From assembly GCA_021234155.1 (NCBI GenBank), contig JAJEKV010000020.1, positions 8,542,563 through 8,606,562 of the forward strand: a DNA stretch of 64,000 bases, written 5' to 3'. Below the pieces are notes generated by a model. It had not been told where the DNA came from. It did no database searches and worked only from the letters and a program-made list of their open reading frames with translations. The first letter of the stretch is position 1. The number at the start of each line of letters is the position of its first letter. A program made the translations under genes and the position numbers. Below, piece by piece: positions 44,401 through 55,086 of this stretch. The stretch comes from Isoetes taiwanensis. Lineage: Eukaryota > Streptophyta > Lycopodiopsida > Isoetales > Isoetaceae.

Positions 44401-47400
44401 CAGAAAGTACTACAAAAAGTACTATCTTTATGGACTTTTCGACATAGCATTGATAGAACTGACGGTCCTAGGAGGATGGATCCGACAATCCAAGTAGTTC
44501 AAAAAGAGATGCCCACATATATAGGGACATAGGGCAGACATATCCAACAACTCGGATAGTCTAGTATGCATCTCATGTAATTATGTATTGACATGAATTC
44601 ATTTTTATCGTTCCAGGGACCTAATACAAAGCTCATGACTAATAAGGTGATTACAATCTTTGATCGAGTAAGTCCTTAGATAGTCAAACTATAGACACAT
44701 ACGAAGACACCTTATAAAAAATACAAAAAAAAAGAAGGGAACATCTCTTTCAAAAGATTAAGTTGCGTATAGGATAGAGAAGTATGTCCAAAATTATCCT
44801 CAACAAGGCTTATAAACTAATTAAATATGATGCAATTTATATATTCAAAATATATTAATTGTGGTAAGAAAAACGAATCAAACATCAGCATATTTTTAGT
44901 ATAAGCTTTAAAGCCAAGCCTATTGAATAAAGGCAAACTATTATGTAGGTTGTCATATATAAGTTGTCATAATTGAGGCCATATTCATTGGTCTTGCAAG
45001 TCCTCAATATTAAAAATCACTTTACTTAAATCAAGAAGCTAATGAGAATATTTATATTCATGTATTGATGGAAAAAAGAAATGAAATACGTGTGGTAAAG
45101 ATAAATTTTGTTTTGACTAATGAAGCATAGTTTTCAAGGCCTACATGCATGAAGTATTATCTTTTTTTTTTTCATATCAGATTGAATGTTTTGTAGGACA
45201 AATATATATTCTATAGGTTCTAGGTTCAAGACATATAGAATATTTTGTGTGTGTGTTTTTTTTGTAATGATGATATTCTTTAAAGAATGGTCAATAAAAA
45301 TTCAAATACAATGATGTCATTTTTAATATCTTTGATTCCACTTCAAGGTTTATATACCAATTAGATCATGTAATAATTTGCTTAAATTGCAATCAGATGC
45401 AAGGTTGTTATTTTCCACATGAACGTTTATTATGTCAATTTTTTGAATCCACATTTCAAGATGTAGCTATTCATATAGATTGATAATTTGTTTAAATAGT
45501 TCCTAAGGTTTATACCTTTTTTATTGCTACATCATTGCTAGTATTTAGAAGCTCAAAATTCGAGCTCGCATTTTGAAACCTTCTATGAACTTGATTGTTT
45601 ATATTCAACATTTTTAGACAATTGATTGGAACCTTGCACAACAGGACCCAAGGAAATACCTTCAGTTGTACCTTTGTCCCCATCGTATCAATCAGGACTC
45701 GAGGTTTACTCTCCACTATCAATATATCATCAACCAAACAGTCTTAGAGTTAGAGGCATTATACAATTCCAAAATGACAAGACATTAAATAAAGATATCA
45801 CTATATTCAACAACATGTTGGATGAGAAAGCCTATATCATAATAATCTACATCATTGTTGTGCATTGAAGCACTATGCAATGTGAACATACATACAATTA
45901 TAATGGCAATTACAACCATATTGGGGAGTCTGCAACAGAAATATAATTAACCCTTCATTATTTCATCACCTCAACAACAAGCTAGAGTAAAATGCTAAGT
46001 TTCAAATATCCTATAGGTACCTCTAAAAGACCAGCTATTGACAGTTCTTTTCCACCCATGTAAACAAGGAAGTTAAAACTTGTATCTGTGAGAGAACATA
46101 ACTCTTCTTTTGCATTATGTGTAGGCCTCTCCTGTGGTAAGCTTCAACACATTCATGACAATGAGTGAAATTCAAAGGCATTGGCAATAGTTAAACTTTC
46201 TTAGCAATCAAGTGAATCTTGAAGTGGAGTACTCAAAGAAGCGTGAAGGTGAGGCATTCATTATGCCCTCAAATTATTGACCTTCTGATAATTTCTTGGT
46301 AGACAGGATATTCAAAGCCAAATATTTTGATTCATGTCTTGCATTGCGCACAAAACCCAATCTCGATGCCCTCTATTTTGTAATATTGGCAAATTTGATG
46401 GGTCTTTTCACAAGATTATCTCTTTTTAAATGCTAATTAACATTGTTCATTTGGAAACATAAAATTTATATTCATTAATTAAATATGATGTATATGGATA
46501 CAAAATTGGAGTGATTCACATTATATGCGTGTTTTTGTAGTAGTAATAAGTTCATGGACGGATTAGCTGTCTACATCAATATTAGGAGCATATAGTATCA
46601 AGCATCTTGAAATAACATAGTTCAAATAAATTGGTTGCATAGCTAATGTAGCGTTGACAAAGCCTCTCCTGACACAGCTCCCCAATCCATCTCCCTATCT
46701 CAATCCGGAGATGGTGTGCATCTATGTGGATAGAGGCAATGGATCTGCACTTTTTCATGGGTAGATTGCGTGTGCAGATAGCATTGCGGGCCCTGCTCCA
46801 ACATGGAAACCCTAAAGATAAACAACCGTCTAAGAGACACTATACACAACTGAAGAGGGAAAAGGGACCCTCATGCCTATAGGCCTTTTTGGGTTTACAG
46901 ATACATTCTAAAAGGAAACCACAAACTGGCATGAGCTACCCGCTATATAGAAGCCTGATCGAAAGCCATTGCTCCACCAGCCAAAATCCTAAGACATGAT
47001 TGCGTTTTCCTGCAAAGAAAAAAACTCACAAGTAAGACAAACCCCGGGCCTACCAGCACTAAAGGCTACCAACGTAAGCCACCAAGGTTTCCAACTCAAA
47101 CAAGCCATCAAGGCTCTACCACCACGTAAACCAATAATTCTATATCAGTATATGCCACCAAGGCTCCAAACCATAGACTAAAAACCATACCAAAATAAGC
47201 CACCAAGGCTCCATACGCCTAATCCACCAAACAACAATAACTAAAGCAGGCATACTGGTGAGGTCAAACAGGAAACTGAAGCAGTTAGGCAATATATCAG
47301 TAAAGGGAGGGTGGGGGGGAGAGGCCTCCGAAGAATTCTAGCATGGAGATGCGCACAACAGCGCTGATGGGAGAAACATCAAAGCCAAACTACAAATAGA

Positions 47401-47458
47401 ACGAGGGGCTGGCAGTTGCTAACTGCCCGGGACATGTGTCCCTTACTCTAGAAGTCTA
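44401..47458. other. AT-rich region without supported genes
   Basis: Only short open frames without recognised motifs. From about 46660 the composition becomes GC-richer, and GCCACCAAGGCTCC recurs near 47080, 47155 and 47205. This stretch may be the 3' untranslated part of the adjacent minus-strand LINE. Confidence 0.35.
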
Positions 47459-49620
47459 TTTACCTTCTATTCGTTGCAAACGAAGGTAAATGAGACTTAT
47501 GTGGCATTGGTAATGTGCAGTCTTGACCTGTTCAAGGGTGCTGGCATCCCATAGCTTACTGAGGAAGCATATGTCAAGGTACTGTCTGAGACTGCGGCGA
47601 TCTGCCTCCGTTTGCACTTGGATGCACATGTGCTCCTGCACATTCCATCTGGCCATCCACTGAGCTCTCTTTTCCTGCCAGCAGGCTTTTAGGCGTTGAG
47701 GCCCCATTGCCATAGTGTAAGCGAGGTTAGGGAGACGAGTATCATCCATGCTAACCACCTTCTGGAAGTAGACAATGTGTTTGTCAAGGGCCCCTCTTTG
47801 AAGAGGCAAAAAACATGTTTCCTGCAACAGTATCTGGTATGGGACTGTTGACTTCACCCCCAGGGCCCGTGCCAAGAAAGGTTTCTGCACTTGCTCCAAG
47901 CCATTCCAAGTGGCGAGGGAAATCACTGGACCCCAGACCTCGACCCCGTACAAAAGCACAGGTTCTACTAGCACCTTGAATAGGTGCGATTGGTGGGCCC
48001 AATCATACAGCTCTGCCTTGTGGCTATTGTTACCCATTGCATAGAGTGCCTTCCAACCTGCTGCTGCTCACAGCCGGATGGAATTGTCCCATTTCATGGC
48101 CGACGGGAACTCCACCCTCAAATATTTGTAAGCAGATACTAAAACATTTTGGCCACGATAAGTGGAGGCCTTGGCTGGTGTGCGGATGATACCAGAACTA
48201 CCTTGGCTTTGGCTAAGTTGACGCGCATGTCAGTCACCTGGCAAAATGTGTCCAGGGCATCAAGATGGCATTGCATGACTGCCTGAGTGTGTGCTAGGAG
48301 GTCCAAATCGTCAGCATAGATCAGCTGCCTAGTGATCTGGTGTAGGAGGTGAGCCCCAGTGCCTCCATTATCAGCGAACCATCTCTCAAGCTGATCAATA
48401 TATAGGCCAAATAGTGTAGGAGAGCGGGGGCATCCTTGGCGAACCCCGATACTGCTCTCGAATGGTTGGCCCGCTGGTTGCAGCCGGCCGATGCATGTCT
48501 CATATAACCTGTACACCGCATTCTGCAGTTCGACACAGACGTCTAGCTGTTGCAATCTTGCCCACAGCTTTTTCTGAGGCACAGTGTCAAAAGCCTTGGC
48601 GAAGTCTACGAAGCAGCAATACAGATCTTGCCAACGGTTCCTGCTGTTCTCAACCAGAGTCCGTAACGCGAAGATTTGATCAATGGTTGAGTGCCTCGGC
48701 CTGAATCTTGCCTGTATGAGTGTCTGCTGCCTCTGCCCATTGCTGTCAACTACTGTCCGAGGATTCCAACGAGGAGCTTTGCAAACACTGAGCTGATCAT
48801 GATGGTCCGGTAATTGGCCCGGCAATGCGGTCTCTTGCCTTGTAGATTGGGACAACCCTGCTAGTGGTCCATTGTGGGGGAAAACCTTCCCGCAATGCCT
48901 TGTTGAACATGTCGGTTAGTACCGGTGCCATGGCATTAGAGGTAATTTGAGATCTCCTTTTGTCCCCATAAGAATCCTCCAATAGAATGAGTACTCTACA
49001 TCAAACTACAATTAATGCAGCATTAACAACTTCATTGCTGTCGTTTTTTCCCTATAACTTTTGATCTACTCATGAAAATGCTGCGGCGTTTGTTGCATTA
49101 GATGCAGAATGAAAAGATCTTTCAAATGATATATGGTTATGATGTATTTCAATACAAGCCATATGTGTTAACCTTAAAAAATATGGGTTTTTGCTCTTTT
49201 CTTATATATTTACATCCCAAAAGATATAACAATGGGTTGTCATTAGAAAGATCTTGAGGAGACGAATCCATTGCCACAAATAGTGTTCGAATCGGAGTTT
49301 TTGATCAAAAGTTATAGTAGAAAAATGACACTGCAAAAGTTAGTTAGAACTGCATTAATTACTGCTGCCACATAATACTGGAATAGAATACACTGGAGCT
49401 CTTCTCTTATTGGACAGTTTAAAAAGCTGATGTGGCTTTTTAAGCATCCCTTAATGGGACAAAATAAGATCTCAAATTACCTCTAATGATGGTCCACTTG
49501 ACTAACTTTGCCTGCATGCCATCAAGGTCTGGTGCTTTTTCATTGGCTAGACGTTGCAGCCCCTGCGCTACCTCCGCCTCTGTGATTTCGAGGACATAGT
49601 AGAGATCTCATCTAGAGTAG
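47459..49620 (-). pseudogene. LINE reverse transcriptase, interrupted by a MITE
   Basis: In the minus sense the parts appear in the expected order. ITEAEVAQGLQRLANEKAPD (49600-49490, the pre-RT helix with KAP.LDG) comes first, then the MITE. FPPQWTTSRVVPIYKA follows, then FVDFAKAFDTVPQKKLW (motif A), GVRQGCPRSPTLFGLYID (motif B) and LIYADDLDLLAHT (motif C). Last is a C-terminal region with LVEPVLLYGVEVWG. Frames change near 48800 and 48100, so it is broken. No endonuclease domain remains upstream; the region beyond 49620 belongs to another gene. It differs clearly from the L1 at 20826 and is more like the LINEs with a YGVEVW tail. Confidence 0.75.
48939..49483. mobile_element. 545-bp MITE with TA target duplication, inserted in the LINE
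   Basis: Terminal inverted repeats start GAGGTAATTTGAGATCT at both ends and extend to about 34 bases (30 matches). TA flanks both ends (48937-48938 and 49484-49485). Removing it rejoins the LINE coding segments KLVKW and NAMAPVLTDMF. The TA duplication suggests the Tc1/mariner (Stowaway-like) group. Non-coding. Confidence 0.8.
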
Positions 49621-50582
49621 CCCATCTCCTTACCAAAACAGATATCTTATCAACATACTGCTTAGAGAGGCAATGAACAAAGTACCTGCAGATAATAAAA
49701 TTCATAATGAGAATTTCACAATATAGTCATAATAATACAATTTGAAATTCACCTGAAGCATACTCTCATTGAGGACCTCTTAATATCATATGCATCCTCC
49801 ATCTTCGCACTCAAGGACATGTTCTTTTCAAATGTCTTGAACATACTATCTCTATATTTCAACTTAAAATCATCAAACCATACCTCCAACGTGTCCCCTA
49901 CATTTGCCACAACAATGTGCTTACAAATGTTTCCTTGGATTTTTTTAAAAGGTGCTTAAGCCAAGTTTCTTTCTTCAGCCATTCATTGAATTCCTTGTCA
50001 TTATTTGGAATTTTATAGCTCGATACTATTGCAGTACCCGAAATCATCCACTCCAACCACTTATCTCTAACAGATGGATCAACTCTTGCTTTTGTCATGT
50101 CATTCAACTTCTCCAAGGTTAGTCGAATGTAATTATTCTCCAGCTGTCTGCTTGTGACCATGTTAACCCAATTATGGCCCAAATCAGGATTTACGATAGC
50201 CAAATACTTCCCCATCTTTGCTTGCCACTTTCGTCTCACTTTTTTCTCTGCTTTGATCTTAGCTTCATCGTTCCCCAATCCCTCACTATACTTTTCAGTT
50301 AATGCATCAACTTCTTTTATAATTGTTGGCTGAAATGTAACAAATAGGCGTGTTACAAATAGTAGAATACCAATGTAAACTTTGAAATATCCATGTTTTA
50401 ACACAAACCTGATACATGATCTTCGCCAAAATGTACCTAGTATGAGGATACCAGGGTTCCTCCTTCATTGCTTTCACTTCTGCATTTCTACTTTCTGCAA
50501 GCTCTTGGTTGCTAACATTGGCAAGAAAGTTTGTCAAATCAGAGTTTGTCATTCTGTGCACTCCATAAAGTATGTCTTTCAA
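49600..50582 (-). pseudogene. Unrecognised multi-exon gene fragment, broken
   Basis: The minus-sense parts are: MKDILYGVHRMTNSDLTNFL...EPWYPHTRYILAKIMYQ (50582-50407); an intron of roughly 70-80 bases; PTIIKEVDALTEKYSEGLGN through WLKKETWLKHL (50330-49945); a frame change at an A7 run near 49948; ICKHIVVANVGDTLEVWFDD to SSMRVCF (49930-49755); and an exon after ttatctgcag starting YFVHCLSKQYVDKISVLVRR (49684). Its 3' end is lost where the LINE begins near 49620. The protein is charged and helical by composition. I do not recognise the family; a decayed transposon gene or a plant-specific gene are both possible. Confidence 0.4.
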
Positions 50583-50918
50583 CTTTGTCTTTACAATTCC
50601 ATGCTACTTGTTGATGATACTTAGATAAAACTTGCCGATTCAACTTGTCTCAAATAAACTAAGATAGAACCTACAGCTTCAACTTGTCTTCAACCTAAAA
50701 ATATGGAATGGAGTTTGAGAAAAGCTCAAACGGTGCCGTTTGCCTCTAAAAAAACTCAAGATTTTTTTACTGTGATTCAACCTGTGATTCAAATATGAGA
50801 TCCTAAATGGAACCTACCTACCGATTCGATCTGTGAGATTTCAACTGGAACCTGTGAAATGCTGAAGATCCAATCTGGCCGGCCAAATGAAATCTTGTTA
50901 TTTGGTATTTCGTAGTTT

Positions 50919-50957
<39 letters not shown>

Positions 50958-51380
50958 GTATATAGGATACTTTTTATACTCCAATTATACAGGGTCCAGG
51001 TTGAGCATTCCATATAGAAGTGAAAATTGACAAAAAAGTGGCCTACTCTACATGGCATGGGGCAGATAAATATGTTTAATAGACCTTGGGAAGAAATTCC
51101 TATATGTTCACACTTTTTATAATAAACTTGACGTAGGATTATTTTAGGGCTGAATTATTGGAGAAAATTGTTTTATGACGAAACCAACTCGAATAGCTGG
51201 CATTGGCTAAGGACGGACTTACGATCAGGGATAACCTCAAGACTTGCAGGGGGATGACGGTAATAAGGTCAGTGGACTTAATTTCTTTAGGGCTTGCAGC
51301 CGATAAATACATGAAGTCTTGAGCAAGAAAAGTTATATTTCTATCTGGATAGGGTTAGGAACTGCTTCCTGATCCGAAAT
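50583..51380. other. Spacer with a long T run
   Basis: A T run at about 50921-50952 could be the tail of a minus-strand retroposon. No gene is supported. The last 200 bases act as upstream region of the small ORF at 51381. Confidence 0.4.
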
Positions 51381-51740
51381 ATGGGGAGGAAGAAAGGGGA
51401 CCTCAACATGGCAACTCGCAAGAGAATTGTTGAGGAAAAATCCAGTGAAGGGAGTATGAAAATCTTTCAGTATAGAAGCTCTGCCATCAGGCCAAAACTG
51501 AAGAATGCTACAGAGGGGGAAATATCTGTGACAGTAGATATTACCAAGGGAAGTAAAGAATCAAATGTCATTGGCAGTGGCTTAAATATTGCCACCATAG
51601 CCGGCTACACTGGAGACATTATTAGGATTAAGGAAGATAATGCAAAAGGAAAGGGCATCAGCAACGTACAGGAGCTAAAAACAAATGAGGCAGCCATTGA
51701 GGACAAATCTGGTGATGAAGATGTCTCCAAAAAGGTTTGA
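51381..51740 (+). CDS. Small basic-protein first exon (MGRKKGDLN family), plus-strand relative
   Basis: An intact 119-residue frame begins MGRKKGDLNMATRKRIVEEK, matching the minus-strand exons at 7012 and 13111 and, more distantly, 4573. After a FQYRSS segment comes a variable polar region (TVDITKGSKESNVIGSG) and an acidic tail ending SKKV. Near the stop, AAAAAG|GTTTGA is a possible donor, so the stop may be intronic and translation may continue. Two recurrent modules follow in the same orientation at 52260 and 54141, the same arrangement as in the minus-strand copies. I found no ORF1 or RT exon downstream. Confidence 0.5.
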   Translation: MGRKKGDLNMATRKRIVEEKSSEGSMKIFQYRSSAIRPKLKNATEGEISVTVDITKGSKESNVIGSGLNIATIAGYTGDIIRIKEDNAKGKGISNVQELKTNEAAIEDKSGDEDVSKKV

Positions 51741-52259
51741 AAAAATAAATAGAGTTTGATATTGCTTTTTTTGACTTCTAATATGGTGGATCTTGGCTAT
51801 TTAGAAGATGCTAGTCTTGTTGATATTAATAGTAGATACTTCATTTTAAATCTAGACGTACATTAATATGGTATGTAATAGATCAGCATATTCTAAATAT
51901 ATGGAACTGATTTCTCGCTAGATCAGCATATGAATGACTTAAAGTATTTTACATTACATGAATCCAGCATTATTTTAAGCACCAGGAATTAAGATTCTAC
52001 ATATGGACTGAAAGAAGACTAAAAAAATAGACGGTATTACAGTTGGCTTGAGTTGTGTTTGGGCATGTTTAAACGGATCAGTGCATGTGTTAAAGATGCA
52101 GTTACATAATGTGGCCTCTTACCATATGCATGCTTAATTCATTGTCACAACATCCTAGGGCAAAAATGGGCTGTATCTCAGGGATTTCCAGATTATAAGA
52201 GATACTTTCTAGGATGATTTATGATCTTTGCTTTGTGTTCAAAATTCGGATACCTGCAG
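51741..52259. other. AT-rich, probable intron
   Basis: No coding signal; it ends at an acceptor-like ATACCTGCAG before the module at 52260. Confidence 0.35.
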
Positions 52260-52355
52260 GGTGAAGGGGGATGACCCCAGGAGAGCTTATGACACCTGCT
52301 ACCCCTTTCAATATAACCATCTAATGCTTGTTTTTTGTCTGTGGGTGCAGGTAAC
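52260..52355 (+). repeat. Recurrent ~100-bp module (copy 6 of 7)
   Basis: GGTGAAGGGGGATGACCCC to GGGTGCAG|GTAACAGG. It is preceded directly by CTGCAG, which supports reading the module as an exon. Confidence 0.45.
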
Positions 52356-52930
52356 AGGTTCTCCTGCTCTTTGTTGTTGTATTCGTCAATAATAGAGTTC
52401 CAATAATCGATGTTAATGCTGAAGTTATAAGCTGAGATGGTTTTGCTATGGCTACTGTTTCACACTTGCAAATACAACATGGTATTTTGTGGAGGATGGA
52501 ATATGATGATTAAGTACAAATTATATACTGATCTGTAAGATGGCTGTAAAATTACAAAATGTTTCAAATTACTGTTATGAAGGTAATATATGTACTTCTG
52601 TTCTTCTTAATGGTACCTTATCAAGGCTAAAACATAATTGTACCTGGATATGTTTTAGGCTGCTAATTGGAACTACCTAAGTTCTTGTAAAGGTCTTTTG
52701 TAGTTCAGTATTTGGTCTGGCTGTACAGATCAGGTTAAATAGTTTTTTTTTTTTTTTTTTAATTATTAATTTAACATGGAACATTATTCATGTAGCATTA
52801 TTTAATTTCTAGTGCTTGCCACTTGCATGGATGTACCTAGAAGATAAGACATAGTGCTATCTAAATTTAACTTGGAACTTGTTAAAGATATTAGAACCTT
52901 TTAAGTGGAAGATTTCTCCCCTTCAAAGTT

Positions 52931-53100
52931 AGTTTGCATGCATTTTCCATAAAAGGCATGATAGACACTTGGCGTTAAAGAGTTTGCATGCATTTTCCAT
53001 AAAAGGCATGATAGACACTTGGCGTTTTGTGGGCAAATGGTCTTGCATGCACTACCAAAAATAGACACTTGGCGTTTGGTGTGCAAAAGGGATTGCATGC
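52931..53100 (+). repeat. Tandem ~50-bp repeats with TGCATGCA
   Basis: Two units at 52931 and 52981 are identical for about 46 bases (GTTTGCATGCATTTTCCATA then GATAGACACTTGGCGTT). Shorter related units follow near 53043 and 53090. Confidence 0.7.
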
Positions 53101-54140
53101 ACTACCAAAGATACTTTACCTTGATACGTGATAGTCACACATGGATTGTATAATTTAATAAGGATTTTTAATGTGCTATACATTAAAGGTATTTGTTATC
53201 TGGATAATTACAAGGATGATTGAGATTTTGGACAAACCATGGTCGTTCATATCGACAGTAGTATCCAAAATCTAAGGTAAAATGAAAACTCTGATTTTAA
53301 GGTACAGGCAAGTGTGTGATGGGCCGATTTCAACCCAGAAGACCTAGTCCAAATGCTAAAAGTGAGTGATAATGCCATAGGTAGTGCGGATCTGTGTAGA
53401 AGACACGATTCAGGCAATATATGCCAGTGTTGAAGCCTTGATATTCTGACAGAGGGTAGGATTTTGTTTCAAGAGGCTCTACTATGAGAAAGCATTAACA
53501 AGAAACACGGAAGAGAGGGATACCCATATTGGGGTAGCTACTTTAGAAGAGGAGCGGCTTACTGCCGTGTTCCAAGCCTGCTGCGAGTATGGATATGGAG
53601 GCAGGGCAAAAAGCCCATAGCAATGCAATCTCGGGTCCGGGACATTCAATCTGGAATCAATGGCCAAGCATATACAAGGGGGGAACAAACAAGATGGTTT
53701 CTTCCTCCAGAAACACAATACGTTGAGGATTTGAGCATGAAATCGTGGACAATCAGGTTTGGGGTTGTCTTCTGGAATAAACAATTTATTTTGGCTATTG
53801 AGGCATGCAGATTAGGGATCTTTTCTGCATTTAAATGCTTATGCTAAATGGACATTTGACATGTGTAGTATGTGAAATGTAACTTAATCTTTCCTGCATC
53901 TAAATGCTTATGCTCTACTCATGCATTTCCTTATTATGATTCCATGATACACGAGGTCAAATGATTGTGTTCTGGGCTTACAAAAGCTTGCTAGAATAAT
54001 ATCCGTGTGTTCACCTCTATCTATTTAGTACAGTTCTAAGCAGGATAGTTTGCTGCCTACTTTGGTATTAAGGCTTTAATGCTGCTACTCGCTTTTAAAA
54101 TTGCATTTGCTTTGATACTTCCAGTGTAGACTAACTTGGG
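53101..54140. other. No supported gene
   Basis: A short plus-strand frame (GVATLEEERLTAVFQACCEY, about 53525-53620) ends at a stop; it lacks recognisable homology. Otherwise nothing. Confidence 0.3.
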
Positions 54141-54255
54141 GCTTAAAGGGTTACAAAAGGTGACCAGCGATGAGCTGAGAAACCTAATGTACCTTTTGGC
54201 CCCTCACTCATTACCATTTTCATGCTAATGTTGTGTTGGTTGGCTGCAGGTACAG
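54141..54255 (+). repeat. Recurrent ~100-bp module (copy 7 of 7)
   Basis: AATGTACCTTTTGGCCC, ATTACCATTTTCATGCTAAT and GGCTGCAG|GTACAGG, closest to the copy at 18263. Confidence 0.5.
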
Positions 54256-55086
54256 GTTTCTCTTCCTTTTGTCGTCTTTTTTGCGTTCAAGTACAAGTCT
54301 GGTTGGAAGGAAGACTGGATTCGTATGGAACAAATGGAGTTACTATAATCAAGGGAAGATCTATTAAACTGAGTGGTCTTTGTAATACAAACTGAATTAA
54401 TTTTTTATGGTCCTTTGGTGGGCAAGCGTTTTTCTTGCCAAGTTAAACAGTTTAATGCTTAACGTTTACACATTGATAAGTGATAATGATTCCAATGAAA
54501 GATTGAGGTTATGACCTGTTTCACATGCATTAAGACAGGTTCAAACGAATCTTGCTGGTTTATGGACTAACTTGTACATAATATGTTCATATTTGAAAAC
54601 TTGTATGCATGAGGCAAGATTGCTTCTGATGTTTTTATAATTAATGGCACATTGGATTTAAGTCTAATTTGACACATTGATATTAGTAGGTTATGAACTA
54701 AATACTTGATGTACTAGAATCCGGTGCCATCGTGGATTAAGGTCCTAGTATGGTCTGATAATACTACCGGAGGGATTGACCTATGGTAGATGTCATGGCT
54801 AGCTGGCTGTTGCTAAGGCTAGTGTGGACTGGATTTTTTTTTTTTTTTTTTTTTTTTAAACAAGATTAACGAAATTGGTCATCATTAGTTTATGTAACAT
54901 TATTAATGAAAATGGTGTCATAATGGTTATGAAAGCTAGCCGTTAATCTTGAAGTTAATCTAGAGCTAGCCGTTAATCTTAAAACTTATTAACATGTTGA
55001 TGCTAGCCGGTAATCTTGGATCCGTCTAGTGAATAATTTGAAGTCCCATTTTCAAACTTCCTTAGAGATTTTGGTAGAGCTCTTGA
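54256..55086. other. Upstream region of the MULE gene
   Basis: Contains a T run (about 54834-54857) and three copies of GCTAGCCGTTAATCTT-like sequence (54937, 54966, 55002, the last with GG). No terminal inverted repeat of a MULE could be identified by eye. Confidence 0.4.

Noticed and set aside
45510-45868. Copia-like or other retroelement fragment (frame with VDDILIVE)
   Set aside because: The short match to a YVDD-type box has no supporting RT motifs on either side.
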